A DNA stretch of 64,000 bases. Origin: an uncultured Collinsella sp. (GTDB lineage: Bacteria; Actinomycetota; Coriobacteriia; Coriobacteriales; Coriobacteriaceae). Below are positions 43,150-52,273 of the stretch, piece by piece (positions within the stretch are counted from its first letter, which is position 1; every line of letters starts with the position of its first letter). The stretch spans positions 58,133 to 122,132 of the forward strand of contig CAKUGT010000002.1 in NCBI GenBank assembly GCA_934654795.1, read 5' to 3'. The translations under genes were made by a program, and so were the position numbers. Under the pieces are notes generated by a model. That model was given only the letters and a program-made list of their open reading frames with translations. It had not been told where the DNA came from and searched no databases.

Positions 43150-44913
43150 CTACTTGCTTGTGAATAGCCAGATTGCGATGAGTACGAGGACTGCAGCGAT
43201 GATGCAGACGATGGCGCCGGTGAATTTGATGCGTGAGTCGCGGGTGCGCTCTCGTACGTCATCCTCGGTAGCCTCGAGCTGGGCGACTTCGCGCTCGGTT
43301 TCGGCGTACTCGGCCTTATCGCGGACCAGAGAGCCCGCGAGCGATTCGGTAATCTCGGGATGGTCATGCACCTCGGTCGCCTGCTCGATGATCGACTGTG
43401 CGTGCGCGACGTCCGCCTGGGCATTGGCGATAGCCTGCTCTTGCTCTCGACGCGCTTTGTCCTCGGCGGCGATCTTCTCGCGCAGCTCGCGCTGGCGCGT
43501 TGCGGCGGCAGCTTTTGCGGTCTGCAGCTCGTCACGCACGGCATCGGCCTCGGCCGTTACGGCCTGATGGGCACGCTTGGCGTCGGCGATGGGGGCCTGC
43601 GCCTGCTCGACGGCTTGCTCGGCGGCGGCGAGCGAATGCTCAAGGTCGGCGCTGATGCGTGGGACGTCTTCTTCGGCTTTGCGCAGGGCATCGGCCGAGT
43701 CGGAGATCTGCATCGAAAGCTCGCTGGTGCGCACCGTATAGTTGGCGGGATTTGCCGAAGGATTGCGCTGCAGCTCGGCGTACTCGCGGCGTAGCGTCTC
43801 GAGCTGGGCGCGCGTGGCGTCGACGGTTTGCTGTGCGGCGGCAATGCCGGCGTCTCGCTCGGCCTTCACCTTGTCGCGGATGCGCTTGGAGTCCTCAAGA
43901 CGTCGAACGAGGCGGTTGCCGGTCTCGCGCGAGCTCGCCTCGCGGGCCTCCACGGCGTCGAGCGCGGCCTTCAGACGGAGCTCAGTCGCGTCATCCTCTG
44001 TCTTCATTTGTTCGAGCTGACCTTTGAGCTCTGTCGCTTTGGCGGCGTGGGCATCACGGTCAATCTCGGCGGCCGCTGCAGTCTTTTGGGCCGTGGCAAT
44101 CGCCTGGCGCTGGTCGGCGACGATCTGGTCGTAGCGGCCTGCGATATCCTGGCGCGTCTCGAGTTCCTCGGCCTGATCGGCAATGCGCTGCTCAAGTTCG
44201 GCCAGGTGGGCGCGGGCATCGGCAAGTGCCTTTTTCGCGGCGTTCATCTCGCGCATGGCCGAGGCGCCCTGGGCGATAAAGGTGCCCACGGCGTTCGCAG
44301 TGTTCGAGACGGCGGTCCCCAGATCGCGGCTCGCGGCGGGGGAGTGCGGGGCGGTCGGGCGAGCGGTGTCGGCGGCGTCCGCATCGGTAGCCTGCGGCGC
44401 GGCGATATTGCCGGTGCCGCCCTCGACCACAGAAAAGCCTGCTGCGTGCGGGTCGACCGCATCGGCGCCAATCGTGGGATGCTCGAGCTGCAGAAACGAG
44501 GGCATGGCGCTGCCCTGGTCGGCAACCGGAGTCTCGCCGGGTACGAAGGTCGAGGCTGCCTCGGCGGCCTCCTCTTCCTCGGCGTCAACGTCAGCGTCGG
44601 CCACGGCGTCTTTCATCGCTTTGACGGCATCCATCATGGAGTCCATGACTGCGTCGAGCTCTTCTTCCGAAGAAACCTCGATAGGGCCCGTAGCTTGCGG
44701 AGCGGCATCCTGTACGGGGTCGTCGTCCTGAGCGGGCGCATCGTCGTTTTGCTCGCCGGTATCTTCGGCGCCGGGGGTTTCCGCCGTAGCGCTTTCGTCC
44801 AAGATGGGGTCGTCGAGGTCAATATCATCGCAGGTCACAGCGTCGGCATCTGCAGCGACGTCTGCGGAATCATCAATATGCTGTTGAGTCTGGGGGTCCA
44901 GCTCGTCTGTCAT
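43150..44913 (-). CDS. coiled-coil protein with acidic N-terminus and C-terminal membrane anchor
   Basis: 587 residues, unrecognised. Residues 1-150 are very acidic and probably disordered; about 215-545 form long heptad-rich coiled coil (for example AKKALADARAHLAELEQRIA); a single membrane helix ends the protein (about 565-585, GAIVCIIAAVLVLIAIWLF) with only three residues after it. This tail-anchored layout suggests a large cytoplasmic structural or tethering protein. The start at 44913 is chosen for GAGGAG ten bases upstream; the ATG at 44919 is too close. Monocistronic, convergent to queA. Confidence 0.72.
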   Translation of the reverse strand: MTDELDPQTQQHIDDSADVAADADAVTCDDIDLDDPILDESATAETPGAEDTGEQNDDAPAQDDDPVQDAAPQATGPIEVSSEEELDAVMDSMMDAVKAMKDAVADADVDAEEEEAAEAASTFVPGETPVADQGSAMPSFLQLEHPTIGADAVDPHAAGFSVVEGGTGNIAAPQATDADAADTARPTAPHSPAASRDLGTAVSNTANAVGTFIAQGASAMREMNAAKKALADARAHLAELEQRIADQAEELETRQDIAGRYDQIVADQRQAIATAQKTAAAAEIDRDAHAAKATELKGQLEQMKTEDDATELRLKAALDAVEAREASSRETGNRLVRRLEDSKRIRDKVKAERDAGIAAAQQTVDATRAQLETLRREYAELQRNPSANPANYTVRTSELSMQISDSADALRKAEEDVPRISADLEHSLAAAEQAVEQAQAPIADAKRAHQAVTAEADAVRDELQTAKAAAATRQRELREKIAAEDKARREQEQAIANAQADVAHAQSIIEQATEVHDHPEITESLAGSLVRDKAEYAETEREVAQLEATEDDVRERTRDSRIKFTGAIVCIIAAVLVLIAIWLFTSK

Positions 44914-45170
44914 AGGCATGTGCTCCTCATCGTTGTTCGTCACCCTATAATAAAGTTTTGCGCCGACATCCCGCGCCCCGCTGCAAAGTTTCAAAACGTG
45001 TTCGATGACTCGTTTCGATAACAAAAACTCGGCCGCTTTGTCCAGTTGGTACTTGACAATCCCTTCGCCGAACGACGTGGTGCCGTTCGCCTGCCGAGGT
45101 CTTTTATTTTCACTTGAACACGCTAAAGTTGCATCTCAGCTTTTGGCGTGCTTGTTTGGATGCGCGCAGT

Positions 45171-45188
45171 CGACGGGTTCGCCCGTCG
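45171..45188 (+). promoter_or_regulatory. UUCG-capped hairpin in the SDR leader
   Basis: CGACGGG-TTCG-CCCGTCG, a 7-bp stem with stable tetraloop, ends 21 bases before the SDR start and just before its ribosome site. A possible -35 (TTGACA, 45054-45059) lies upstream. The hairpin may protect the 5' end of the mRNA (inference). Confidence 0.45.
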
Positions 45189-45209
45189 CGATTATGAAAG
45201 GACTTCCAT

Positions 45210-46010
45210 ATGGGACTTTTCACTGGTAAGACCGTGATCATCACCGGCGGCGGCAAGGCCACGCTTAAGGACGGCTCTGCTGGCTCCATCGGCTACGGCA
45301 TTGATATCGCCTTTGCCAAGGAGGGCGCAAACCTCGTCATCACCGGTCGTAACGTCGCTAAGCTCGAGGCTGCCAAGGAGTCCCTCGAGGCTGAGTACGG
45401 CGTCAAGGTTCTTCCTGTTCAGGCCGATGTCTCCGCCGGCCAGGACAACGAGGACGTCGTGCAGAACGTTATCGACAAGGCGATTGAGGAGTTCGGCCGC
45501 ATCGACGCCGTCGTCAACAACGCTCAGGCAAGCGCCTCGGGCGTGACCATCGCCGACCACACTATGGACCAGTTTAACCTGGCCATTTACTCTGGCCTGT
45601 ATGCCACCTATCTGTACATGCAGAAGGCCTATCCGCACCTGAAGGAGACCAAGGGCTCCGTGGTCAACTTTGCCTCGGGCGCCGGCCTGTTTGGCAACTA
45701 TGGTCAGTGCAGCTATGCCGCTGCCAAGGAGGGCATCCGTGGTCTGACTCGCGTCGCCGCCAATGAGTGGGGCAAGGACGGCATCAACGTCAACATCGTT
45801 TGCCCGCTTGCTTGGACTGCTGCGCTCGAGAACTTCCAGGATGCTTACCCCGAGGCGTTCAAGGCCAACGTCCACATGCCGCCGGCGGGCCACTACGGCG
45901 ACGTCGAGAAGGAGATCGGCCGCGTGGTCGTTCAGCTTTGCGGCCCCGACTTTAAGTACATGAACGGCGAGACCGTCACCCTCGAGGGTGGCATGGGCCA
46001 GCGTCCTTAA
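45210..46010 (+). CDS. short-chain dehydrogenase/reductase (SDR)
   Basis: 266 residues, classical SDR. Cofactor loop TGGGKATLKDGSAGSIGYG is longer than the usual TGxxxGxG, NNAQ replaces NNAG, catalytic Ser lies in NFASGAG and the YxxxK pair in SYAAAKEG. It should oxidise or reduce an alcohol/ketone with NAD(P). Substrate unknown; gut actinobacteria use SDRs on bile acids and steroids, but this sequence does not match the 7-beta-HSDH sequence as I recall it. GAAAGGA precedes the ATG. A structured element follows the stop. Confidence 0.88.
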   Translation: MGLFTGKTVIITGGGKATLKDGSAGSIGYGIDIAFAKEGANLVITGRNVAKLEAAKESLEAEYGVKVLPVQADVSAGQDNEDVVQNVIDKAIEEFGRIDAVVNNAQASASGVTIADHTMDQFNLAIYSGLYATYLYMQKAYPHLKETKGSVVNFASGAGLFGNYGQCSYAAAKEGIRGLTRVAANEWGKDGINVNIVCPLAWTAALENFQDAYPEAFKANVHMPPAGHYGDVEKEIGRVVVQLCGPDFKYMNGETVTLEGGMGQRP

Positions 46011-46012
46011 CA

Positions 46013-46158
46013 GTTGCGCGGTTTTACCAAACCGCGCAACGGCTCGACGCTGCAAACCCGTCAGAGCGGCAATCTGCCTTTCAACTTCGGCGGCATGATC
46101 AAAAGATCAATGCCGCCTCGTTTCAAGGCACCTTGCTCGCTCTGGCGGGTTTTCGCTG
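46013..46158 (+). ncRNA. structured intergenic RNA element, copy R2
   Basis: It begins two bases after the SDR stop. Hairpin GTTGCGCGGTTT/AAACCGCGCAAC (46013-46040) is followed by the same linker as R1, then P1 14 bp with one wobble (46054-46067 with 46139-46152), P2 TGCCTT/AAGGCA (46075-46080 with 46125-46130) and P3 CGGCAT.GATC (46091-46115) with the same bulged A. Unpaired GGCAATC, TTCAA, GTTTC and CCTTGCTC are conserved with R1, whereas stem bases change in pairs. Confidence 0.75.
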
Positions 46159-46217
46159 TCGGTACCAAAACATCGGCGTTACCTTGGCTGTTGCAAGTTG
46201 ATGAAAGACGTCCCTAG

Positions 46218-46374
46218 TAGTCATTGGGGACGTTCTTAAATGACTAGTCAAAAGGGACACTCTTGCGGCACTTGGGGACAGTCCCTAAATGCCGGCAGAT
46301 GGGACACTCCTTTGTCAGATGACCCTGAAGACTGTCCCTAACGACTAGTCGCTTAAGAACGTCCCCAATGACTA
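46218..46374. repeat. 157-bp palindromic repeat element
   Basis: Arms 46218-46249 and 46343-46374 match at 30 of 32 positions in inverted orientation and contain CATTGGGGACGTTCTTAA and GACTAGTC. The interior (46271-46315) contains smaller copies of the GGGGAC motif and resembles 63015-63066. No gene inside. It lies in the SDR-tgt gap (46011-46463). Confidence 0.65.
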
Positions 46375-46420
46375 CCTTGCGCCAGTTTCTGTCGAGTCGG
46401 TGCTCCTTGCGGGTTGCCCG

Positions 46421-46426
46421 TATAAT
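46421..46426 (+). promoter_or_regulatory. -10 element of tgt promoter
   Basis: A perfect TATAAT, 37 bases before the tgt ATG. No convincing -35 hexamer at 17 bp spacing was seen. Confidence 0.5.
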
Positions 46427-46463
46427 GGTTTGCGTATGAACCGCAACCAAGGAGTTCCAGTTT

Positions 46464-47603
46464 ATGGACCAGAACCTTTTTAAATTCGACCTGATCGCCG
46501 AGGACCCGACGACGCACGCGCGTGCCGGCGTACTGCACACCCCGCACGGTGACATCGAGACGCCGATTTTTATGCCCGTGGGCACCAAGGCAAACGTCAA
46601 GGGCATTCCTACCGAGACTGTCAAGAAGCTCGGCGCCCAGATCGTGCTCGCCAATACCTATCATCTGTCCATGCGTCCCGGCGAGGACACCATCGCCGAG
46701 CTGGGCGGCCTGCACAAGTTCATGAACTGGCACGGCCCCATTCTCACCGACTCGGGCGGCTTCCAGGTATTCAGCCACAACGACGCCGTTAAGCTCACCG
46801 ACGAGGGTGTGCGCTTTATCGTCAACGATTACGACGGCCGCCATGTGTTCTGGACGCCCGAGGACAACATGGAGATCGCCATGAAGCTCGGCTCGGACAT
46901 CTGCATGCAGCTTGATCAGTGCCCCGGCTATCCTGCCACGCGCCAGTATGTCGAGCGCGCCGTGGAGCTGTCAAGCATGTGGGCCGAGCGCTGCTACAAG
47001 GCGCACACCCGCGATGACCAGGCACTCTTTGGCATCGTCCAGGGCGGTATGCATCTGGACCTGCGCCTGCGCTCGCTGCGCCACCTGGAGGAGTGCGGCG
47101 ACTTCCCCGGCTACGGCATCGGCGGCTACTCGGTGGGCGAGGACCACGAGACCATGTTCGAGACCCTGGCGCCGCTCGCGAGTGAGTACATGCCCAAGCA
47201 CAAGCCGCGCTACCTGATGGGCGTCGGCAACCCGACTACGCTCGTGCGCGGCGTGGGCGTGGGCATCGACATGTTTGACTGCGTGCTGCCGACGCGTACC
47301 GGCCGTATGGGCACGGCGTTCTCCAGCGAGGGTCGCCTCAACTTCCGTAACGCGCGCTTTGCTCACGACGACGGCCCCATCGATCCCACCTGCACCTGCC
47401 CGGTGTGCACGGGCGGCTACAGCCGTGCGCTCATCCGCCACATGGTCACGCAGAAGGAGATGCTCGGCGGCATCCTGCTTTCGATGCACAACATTTACTA
47501 CCTGCTCAACCTTATGCAGCGTGCGCGCCAGGCCATTATCGAGGGCCGCTACGGCGCGTTCGTGAACGACTGGATGAACAGCCCTGCGGCGGTGGACTAC
47601 TAA
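46464..47603 (+). CDS. tgt: queuine tRNA-ribosyltransferase
   Basis: 379 residues. Exchanges guanine 34 of tRNA for preQ1. The nucleophile and binding aspartates are in LTDSGGFQVFS and DCVLPTRTGR; the zinc site is CTCPVCTGGYSRALIRH near the C-terminus; GIVQGGMHLDLR is also conserved. AAGGAG precedes the ATG. It works with queA and queH, located 4-6 kb upstream. Confidence 0.96.
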   Translation: MDQNLFKFDLIAEDPTTHARAGVLHTPHGDIETPIFMPVGTKANVKGIPTETVKKLGAQIVLANTYHLSMRPGEDTIAELGGLHKFMNWHGPILTDSGGFQVFSHNDAVKLTDEGVRFIVNDYDGRHVFWTPEDNMEIAMKLGSDICMQLDQCPGYPATRQYVERAVELSSMWAERCYKAHTRDDQALFGIVQGGMHLDLRLRSLRHLEECGDFPGYGIGGYSVGEDHETMFETLAPLASEYMPKHKPRYLMGVGNPTTLVRGVGVGIDMFDCVLPTRTGRMGTAFSSEGRLNFRNARFAHDDGPIDPTCTCPVCTGGYSRALIRHMVTQKEMLGGILLSMHNIYYLLNLMQRARQAIIEGRYGAFVNDWMNSPAAVDY

Positions 47604-47680
47604 GATTTAAGTGACCGCTGACCGATGCCTTGCAAGCACTTGATGCATCGTGGGTACCATACCGGATAGTTGATGTTCGG

Positions 47681-47724
47681 ACGGGTGTTTGGCGCATGGC
47701 GTCGACCCCGCCCGTTTTTCTTTT
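47681..47724 (+). terminator. intrinsic terminator after tgt
   Basis: ACGGGTG (47681-47687) pairs with CGCCCGT (47709-47715), with one wobble, followed by TTTTCTTTTTC. It ends just 18 bases before the next start, so the LOG gene's message must be initiated by read-through or from inside this region. Confidence 0.7.
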
Positions 47725-47741
47725 TCTCGATAGGAGTACTC

Positions 47742-48500
47742 ATGATTAAGAACGAGAATGTCGAGGGCGAGCCTGCCTACGACGAGACGTACCGCCGCGG
47801 CCCCGTGGTCATGCGCGGCCCCATGATCCCTAAGGACAACACCTACGCCAACCTGTTGGCGCCCGAGGAGTCGACCGATTGGCTGCATGCCGATCCATGG
47901 CGCGTGCTGCGTATTCAGGCCGAGTTCGTCGATGGTTTTGGCGCGCTTGCCGAGCTCGGCCCCGCGGTGACTATCTTCGGCAGCGCCCGCACACCCAAGA
48001 CCGACCCGCTCTACAAGGCGGCGCGTACCGTCGGTCGCAAGATCGCCCAGCGCGGCGTGGCGGTTATCACCGGCGGCGGCCCCGGCATCATGGAGGCGGC
48101 CAACAGGGGAGCGGCGAGCGTTAACGGCAAGTCGGTTGGTCTGGGTATTGAGCTTCCGCACGAGCAGGGGCTCAACAAATACGTGAACCTCGGCATGGAC
48201 TTCCGCTACTTCTTTGTGCGCAAGACCATGTTCGTCAAATACAGCTCGGGCGCCATCGTGTTTCCCGGCGGCTTCGGTACGCTCGACGAGATGTTCGAGG
48301 TGCTCACGCTGGTGCAGACGCACAAAGTCAAGCGCATGCCGCTCGTGCTGGTGGGCAGCGAATACTGGCAGGGCTTGTTCGACTGGCTCAACGGCCCCGT
48401 GATGGACGCCGGTATGATCAGCCCGCTCGATCCGGACCTAGTGCACATCACCGACGACCTCAACGAGGCGGTCGACGTCGCCCTCAGCGGGCTGATGTAG
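47742..48500 (+). CDS. LOG/TIGR00730-family Rossmann-fold protein
   Basis: 252 residues. The LOG family includes cytokinin riboside-5'-monophosphate phosphoribohydrolases, which cleave nucleoside monophosphates to base and ribose phosphate. Signature motifs are GGGPGIMEAANRGA (about 113) and PGGFGTLDEMFE (about 175), plus the conserved RK in FFVRKTMF. The N-terminal 70 residues are an extension seen in the larger subgroup. AGGAG precedes the ATG at 47742; earlier in-frame ATGs lie within the terminator region. The true substrate in bacteria is usually unknown. Confidence 0.87.
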   Translation: MIKNENVEGEPAYDETYRRGPVVMRGPMIPKDNTYANLLAPEESTDWLHADPWRVLRIQAEFVDGFGALAELGPAVTIFGSARTPKTDPLYKAARTVGRKIAQRGVAVITGGGPGIMEAANRGAASVNGKSVGLGIELPHEQGLNKYVNLGMDFRYFFVRKTMFVKYSSGAIVFPGGFGTLDEMFEVLTLVQTHKVKRMPLVLVGSEYWQGLFDWLNGPVMDAGMISPLDPDLVHITDDLNEAVDVALSGLM

Positions 48501-48531
48501 AGTGATCGTGCCCGTCGTGACACGAATATGC

Positions 48532-48567
48532 ATGGCAATCTGATGCTATCTAACATCAGTTTGCCAT
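48532..48567. promoter_or_regulatory. probable operator of the toxin-antitoxin pair
   Basis: Inverted repeat ATGGCAATCTGATG (48532-48545) and CATCAGTTTGCCAT (48554-48567), 13 of 14 bases paired. It lies 46 bases before the antitoxin start, where RHH antitoxins autoregulate. It is followed by TTTTTA and could double as a terminator for the gene before it. Confidence 0.6.
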
Positions 48568-48613
48568 TTTTATTGGGTATACTGATGCAAAAGACGAGTC
48601 GAGGAGGTCGCGT

Positions 48614-48913
48614 ATGTCTACTGCAACGGTTAAGCCCACGACGGTTCGCATCGAAGGGGGACTCAAGGAGCAGGCGACTGAGTTTTTAGATTCGGTTGGC
48701 CTGAGCCTTAATTCCTATCTCAATCTGGCTGTTCGGCAGCTTGTAAATCAGCGGAAGATTCCGTTTGAGATTGTGGGTCGACCGGAGGCACCCAATGAGG
48801 CGACGAGGCGCGCCATGGTGATCGCCGAGGCTCATGAGCTGGGAATTTTGCCGGACGACAGCCCGTCATTCGATAACGTTGATGAGCTGATGTCGTTCCT
48901 CGATGAGGACTAG
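48614..48913 (+). CDS. RelB/DinJ-family antitoxin
   Basis: 99 residues. An N-terminal ribbon-helix-helix (VRIEGGLKEQATEFLDSVG, then SLNSYLNLAVRQLV) would bind the operator dyad and dimerise; the C-terminal half would wrap the toxin. AGGAGG lies upstream. The toxin gene starts three bases after the stop, the standard order for this type II system. Confidence 0.88.
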   Translation: MSTATVKPTTVRIEGGLKEQATEFLDSVGLSLNSYLNLAVRQLVNQRKIPFEIVGRPEAPNEATRRAMVIAEAHELGILPDDSPSFDNVDELMSFLDED

Positions 48914-48916
48914 GCG

Positions 48917-49225
48917 ATGTTTGAGATTAAGGTCGAGGCTCAGTTTAAGACCGACTATAAGCGAACGATGCAGAGCCACCCGCAGTTAAAAACCGAGATT
49001 AAGGCAGCTGTCGCCGAGCTTGCGGCACATGGTTCGCTTCCGGCAGAGTATGGCGCCCACGAGCTATCCAACCCGGGCGGCAACTACAACGGTCACATCG
49101 ATTTCCATCTATCCGACGGCCTGGTCGACGTGGTCGTTCTCTACCTGCCGCACAAAACTAATCCAGTGATCCGACTGGTAAGAATGGGTTCGCATCAAGA
49201 ACTGTTCCAGGTCCCACTGAGCTAG
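48917..49225 (+). CDS. YafQ/RelE-family mRNA interferase toxin
   Basis: 102 residues of the YafQ branch. The catalytic His/Asp set is recognisable: a His in GAHELSN, GHIDFHL, a His in the LPHKT strand, and the C-terminal RMGSHQELF. Such toxins cut ribosome-bound mRNA when the antitoxin is degraded. Co-translated with the antitoxin. Followed after 15 bases by a hairpin repeat and the convergent primase-helicase gene. Confidence 0.88.
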   Translation: MFEIKVEAQFKTDYKRTMQSHPQLKTEIKAAVAELAAHGSLPAEYGAHELSNPGGNYNGHIDFHLSDGLVDVVVLYLPHKTNPVIRLVRMGSHQELFQVPLS

Positions 49226-49240
49226 CCACTCGATTTTAAG

Positions 49241-49303
49241 TTGCGGTGGAATAGGGATTGATTTGCGGCTGATAAGTCAAAGACAGTCCCTATTTCACCG
49301 CAA
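49241..49303. repeat. hairpin repeat H1
   Basis: TTGCGGTGGAATAGGGA (49241-49257) pairs with TCCCTATTTCACCGCAA (49287-49303) with one G-U wobble. Related copies are at 52823-52885 and 56223-56291. Its right arm encodes the last codons and stop of the minus-strand helicase gene. Confidence 0.75.
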
Positions 49304-52273
49304 GTGATGGGGGTGTCCCACCTGTTGCTGCAACATTCGGTTCTCCTCTTCGCTGGATTTCGTCCAAAAGCTCGGCGGCGACTTCGCTGCTTTTAAAACG
49401 AATGCTGCAATCCTCTTTCTTGGGAAAAGCCAGTAATGGAATGGTTCCGTACCAGACGGTTTCCTCGTCAATCACTGCCGCGCACAAACGCCCTTCAGTT
49501 TTGACGGAATAGTCGATGCCCATTTCGGCAAAAATCGCTCTCACGTCATCGCGCGGAGTTGAGGCAACGATTATCTCAATGCTAATTCCTCGAGTCATGG
49601 GGCTGGTGAGTGAATCCTTGAGTTTCGTAAGGCATGCGGAAGATGCATAGGGTGCGGCGATGAAAACGTTCTTCGTGGCATTGACGATATCTTTGTTCAG
49701 GGTCTCAAGGAAATGCGAAGAGTCAATTAGGATGTTTGCCTCGGCTTGGCTGGCGTCTTTCGCTGCATAAACCTCGTACCCGAGCTTGGCGTAGGTCTTG
49801 AGTCTTTTCTGGTACATGCGGGCGAGCATGGGTATCGACAAATCAACATAGTCGAATATCTCAACCTGTCGCTTGCCCTCGTGGCTTCTGTGGAGCCTGC
49901 CCGCCTGCTGCGTGATGCTGCCGTCCCACGATATCGGCGTGGCAATGAGGAGAGTGTCAAGGTAGGACAGATCGAAGCCCTCGCCCAGAAGGCTTTCGGT
50001 GGCGACGATGATTCGATGTTCGTGTTCGAAGCAGGGAAGACTGCTCAGTATCGCCTTTCTTTCTTTGGCGTCGATTTCTCCGGTCAGGAGAATGGGCTCG
50101 TGTCCTTGGTCTTTAAGCAGCCTGAACAGCTCCTCGGCATGCTTTTTCCTTTTAGACAGCACGAGCGGATGCCGACCGTTTGACGCAGCTTCAAGAGCGT
50201 CGTTGACAATCAATTCGTTTCTAGCTGCATGCGCACACAGCGGGTCGAGAATCTGATTGAAGCTTGCTCCCGGCTCGTAGGCGGGTAGTCGAATTCCGGT
50301 AAAACGAGGCCGTACGATGCGCTGGATGCCCTGCTGAATCGCTTGCGTTTTTGGGTCGATGACGCAGCGAAGCGGGCCGCAAAGCATGGAGAGCGCCCGC
50401 GTAAGGCCGTCGGAGCGCTCAGGCGTTGCGGAAAGCCCGTATACGTATTTGGCCGGGGCAGACTTGAGAACAAGCTCGAGCTGTGGCGCGGCGGCGTGGT
50501 GACATTCGTCGCAGATAATGAGACCGTAATTGCGAACAAGGTCCTTAACTATCGGCTCCTCGGTTTGGGGGTCTTTGCAAGACAGCGACTGGAACGAAGC
50601 GACGTCGACGAGGTCGCTTACGGCATTTTGCCTCCTCCGATTTGTCCAATAAGGGGAGGCTGCCTTTTGCTGATTCGTCCTTTTGGGGTTCGGACGGGTT
50701 CTCTGTTGTTCGTAATGTCGATAAATCGCTCGAGCTGGGATTTCCATTGGGTTATGAGTGCGGTCTTGGGAACGATGACGAGCGCTGGAAGGCCAATGGA
50801 GGCAATAAGGTAAGCCCCGATGACGGTTTTGCCGAAGCCTGTCGGGGCGGACATGATTCCGTCTTCGTATATGAGCATCTGATCAGCGGCGATTTGCTGC
50901 TCAGGGCGAAGGGCGCCTTTAAATGTCATCACAATTTGATTGTCGGATTTGCGTTCGTCTGAATAGTGGGCAGTAACGCCGGTTTCTCGGAGCAGCTGCT
51001 CAAGCTGAGTTTTGCAGCCCCGGGGAATCGCAACATAACCATCTCTCAGTTCGCTGAGGTTTATAAGTCGCGGTTTACCGAATACCGATTGATGCATGGC
51101 TTGCGCTCGATAGAATTCTGGGTTGGCGAATGTTGCGAGCCCGCGGATTTCCATTTGAGCCGCTGGGCTCAGAGATTTCTCGGGGATGTACAGCATATCG
51201 GCTTGTGTGACGGGCAGTGATGAGGGAAAGTCCCGCGATGTGAGCGGTGGCCGCTTTCGTGGTTTTTGGGCATATCGTTTGGTCTTGTTTGCAACCGTGA
51301 CTGTTGCTAGCCCGCGTGGGTTGTCCCCAGTGGTCTCGATCAGATTTTGCACTGTCGAGCGCGGAATCAGCTGGACTTGCGACAGATAAAGCCATTGGTC
51401 GGGAAAGGGCTCGAATTGTTCGTCTACAAATACGCTGTTTCCTCCACGTTGTGCCTTGCCTTGAAAGGGAAGTGCGATGAGGTTTCCAAAACCTCCATCG
51501 GGAATAGTGTCCTGAGCGGGTAGCATTCGATCAAAGGCCTCGAACGTGATTGTCTTATTAAGCGCCGCAGCTTCGGTTATGAGGCAACTTCCAAACTCTC
51601 TGGCGGCCTTTGCGCTGATTGGCTCGAGAAAGAAAAACCAGATGTGTGCGCCGTTGCCGGACCTTGAGCGCTCGACGGCGGCGTAAATGTTCCGTCGTTT
51701 TGCAACAAACCGTACGGCATTTGTTGCCTCTTTCCAGTCTGCTTTGTCAAAATCGATGACGAGAACTTTCGTGTTGCAGTCCCTGTCGAGAACATATTGC
51801 CCGAGGACATCGCGGAACCGGTCATCGTTGCCTTTAAAGTGAGCAATGATTGCGGTATCGCTTAATTCGGGGAAGACGCGATTGTGGCATTCTGCGCATT
51901 TGACTTTTTGATGGGCTACTTTGGGACAAATTCCCGGCTTCCACTCGTTTGCGCAAGCGGGCGTATAGCCGATACCTCCGTCTTTTCTGCGATATCCATG
52001 AGCGTAAACATCTTTACGCCCGGTAAAGAGGCTGCGAAAGAGCTCGAGTTTGTCACGTGCTGGGCTCGCGCTGGTGACGATGCCCTCGATTTGCGCTCGT
52101 TCATCGAACAAAGCGCCGGCTTCTTCCCACTCTTCAAGTGTGGCGTAGCGTACGTCTGAACCGTTGTTGCAAATGACGATTTGTCGGTGTTGGTCCGATA
52201 TATGCGTGATTGTCTGATCGTATTTAAATTGCGTGGCCCCAAAGAGGGCGTATTGATGCATGGTGTTGCCCAT
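49290..52273 (-). pseudogene. TOTE-type archaeo-eukaryotic primase fused to SF2 helicase, frameshifted
   Basis: Two overlapping frames together encode one protein of about 990 residues. The upstream frame (52273 to 50618) holds a Cys-rich knuckle (CPKVAHQKVKCAEC), an AEP primase core (VIDFDKADW; SRSGNGAHIWFFF) and helicase Walker A (SAPTGFGKT). The downstream frame (about 50625 to 49290) holds ICDECHHA, LSATPERSDG, TESLLGEGFD, QQAGRLHR and a PLD-like C-terminal domain. One extra A in the AAAA tract at 50626-50629 (minus strand) would restore GGGKNAVSD and a single frame. So this is a one-base deletion, a phase-variable tract, a slippage site or a sequencing error. The start is uncertain: the frame is open to an ATG at 52444. 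TOTE proteins belong to predicted biological conflict systems. Confidence 0.75.

Noticed and set aside
45210..46010. Bile-acid 7-beta-hydroxysteroid dehydrogenase
   Set aside because: It is an SDR, but its cofactor loop and length differ from the Collinsella 7-beta-HSDH sequence as I recall it; only a general SDR call is supported.
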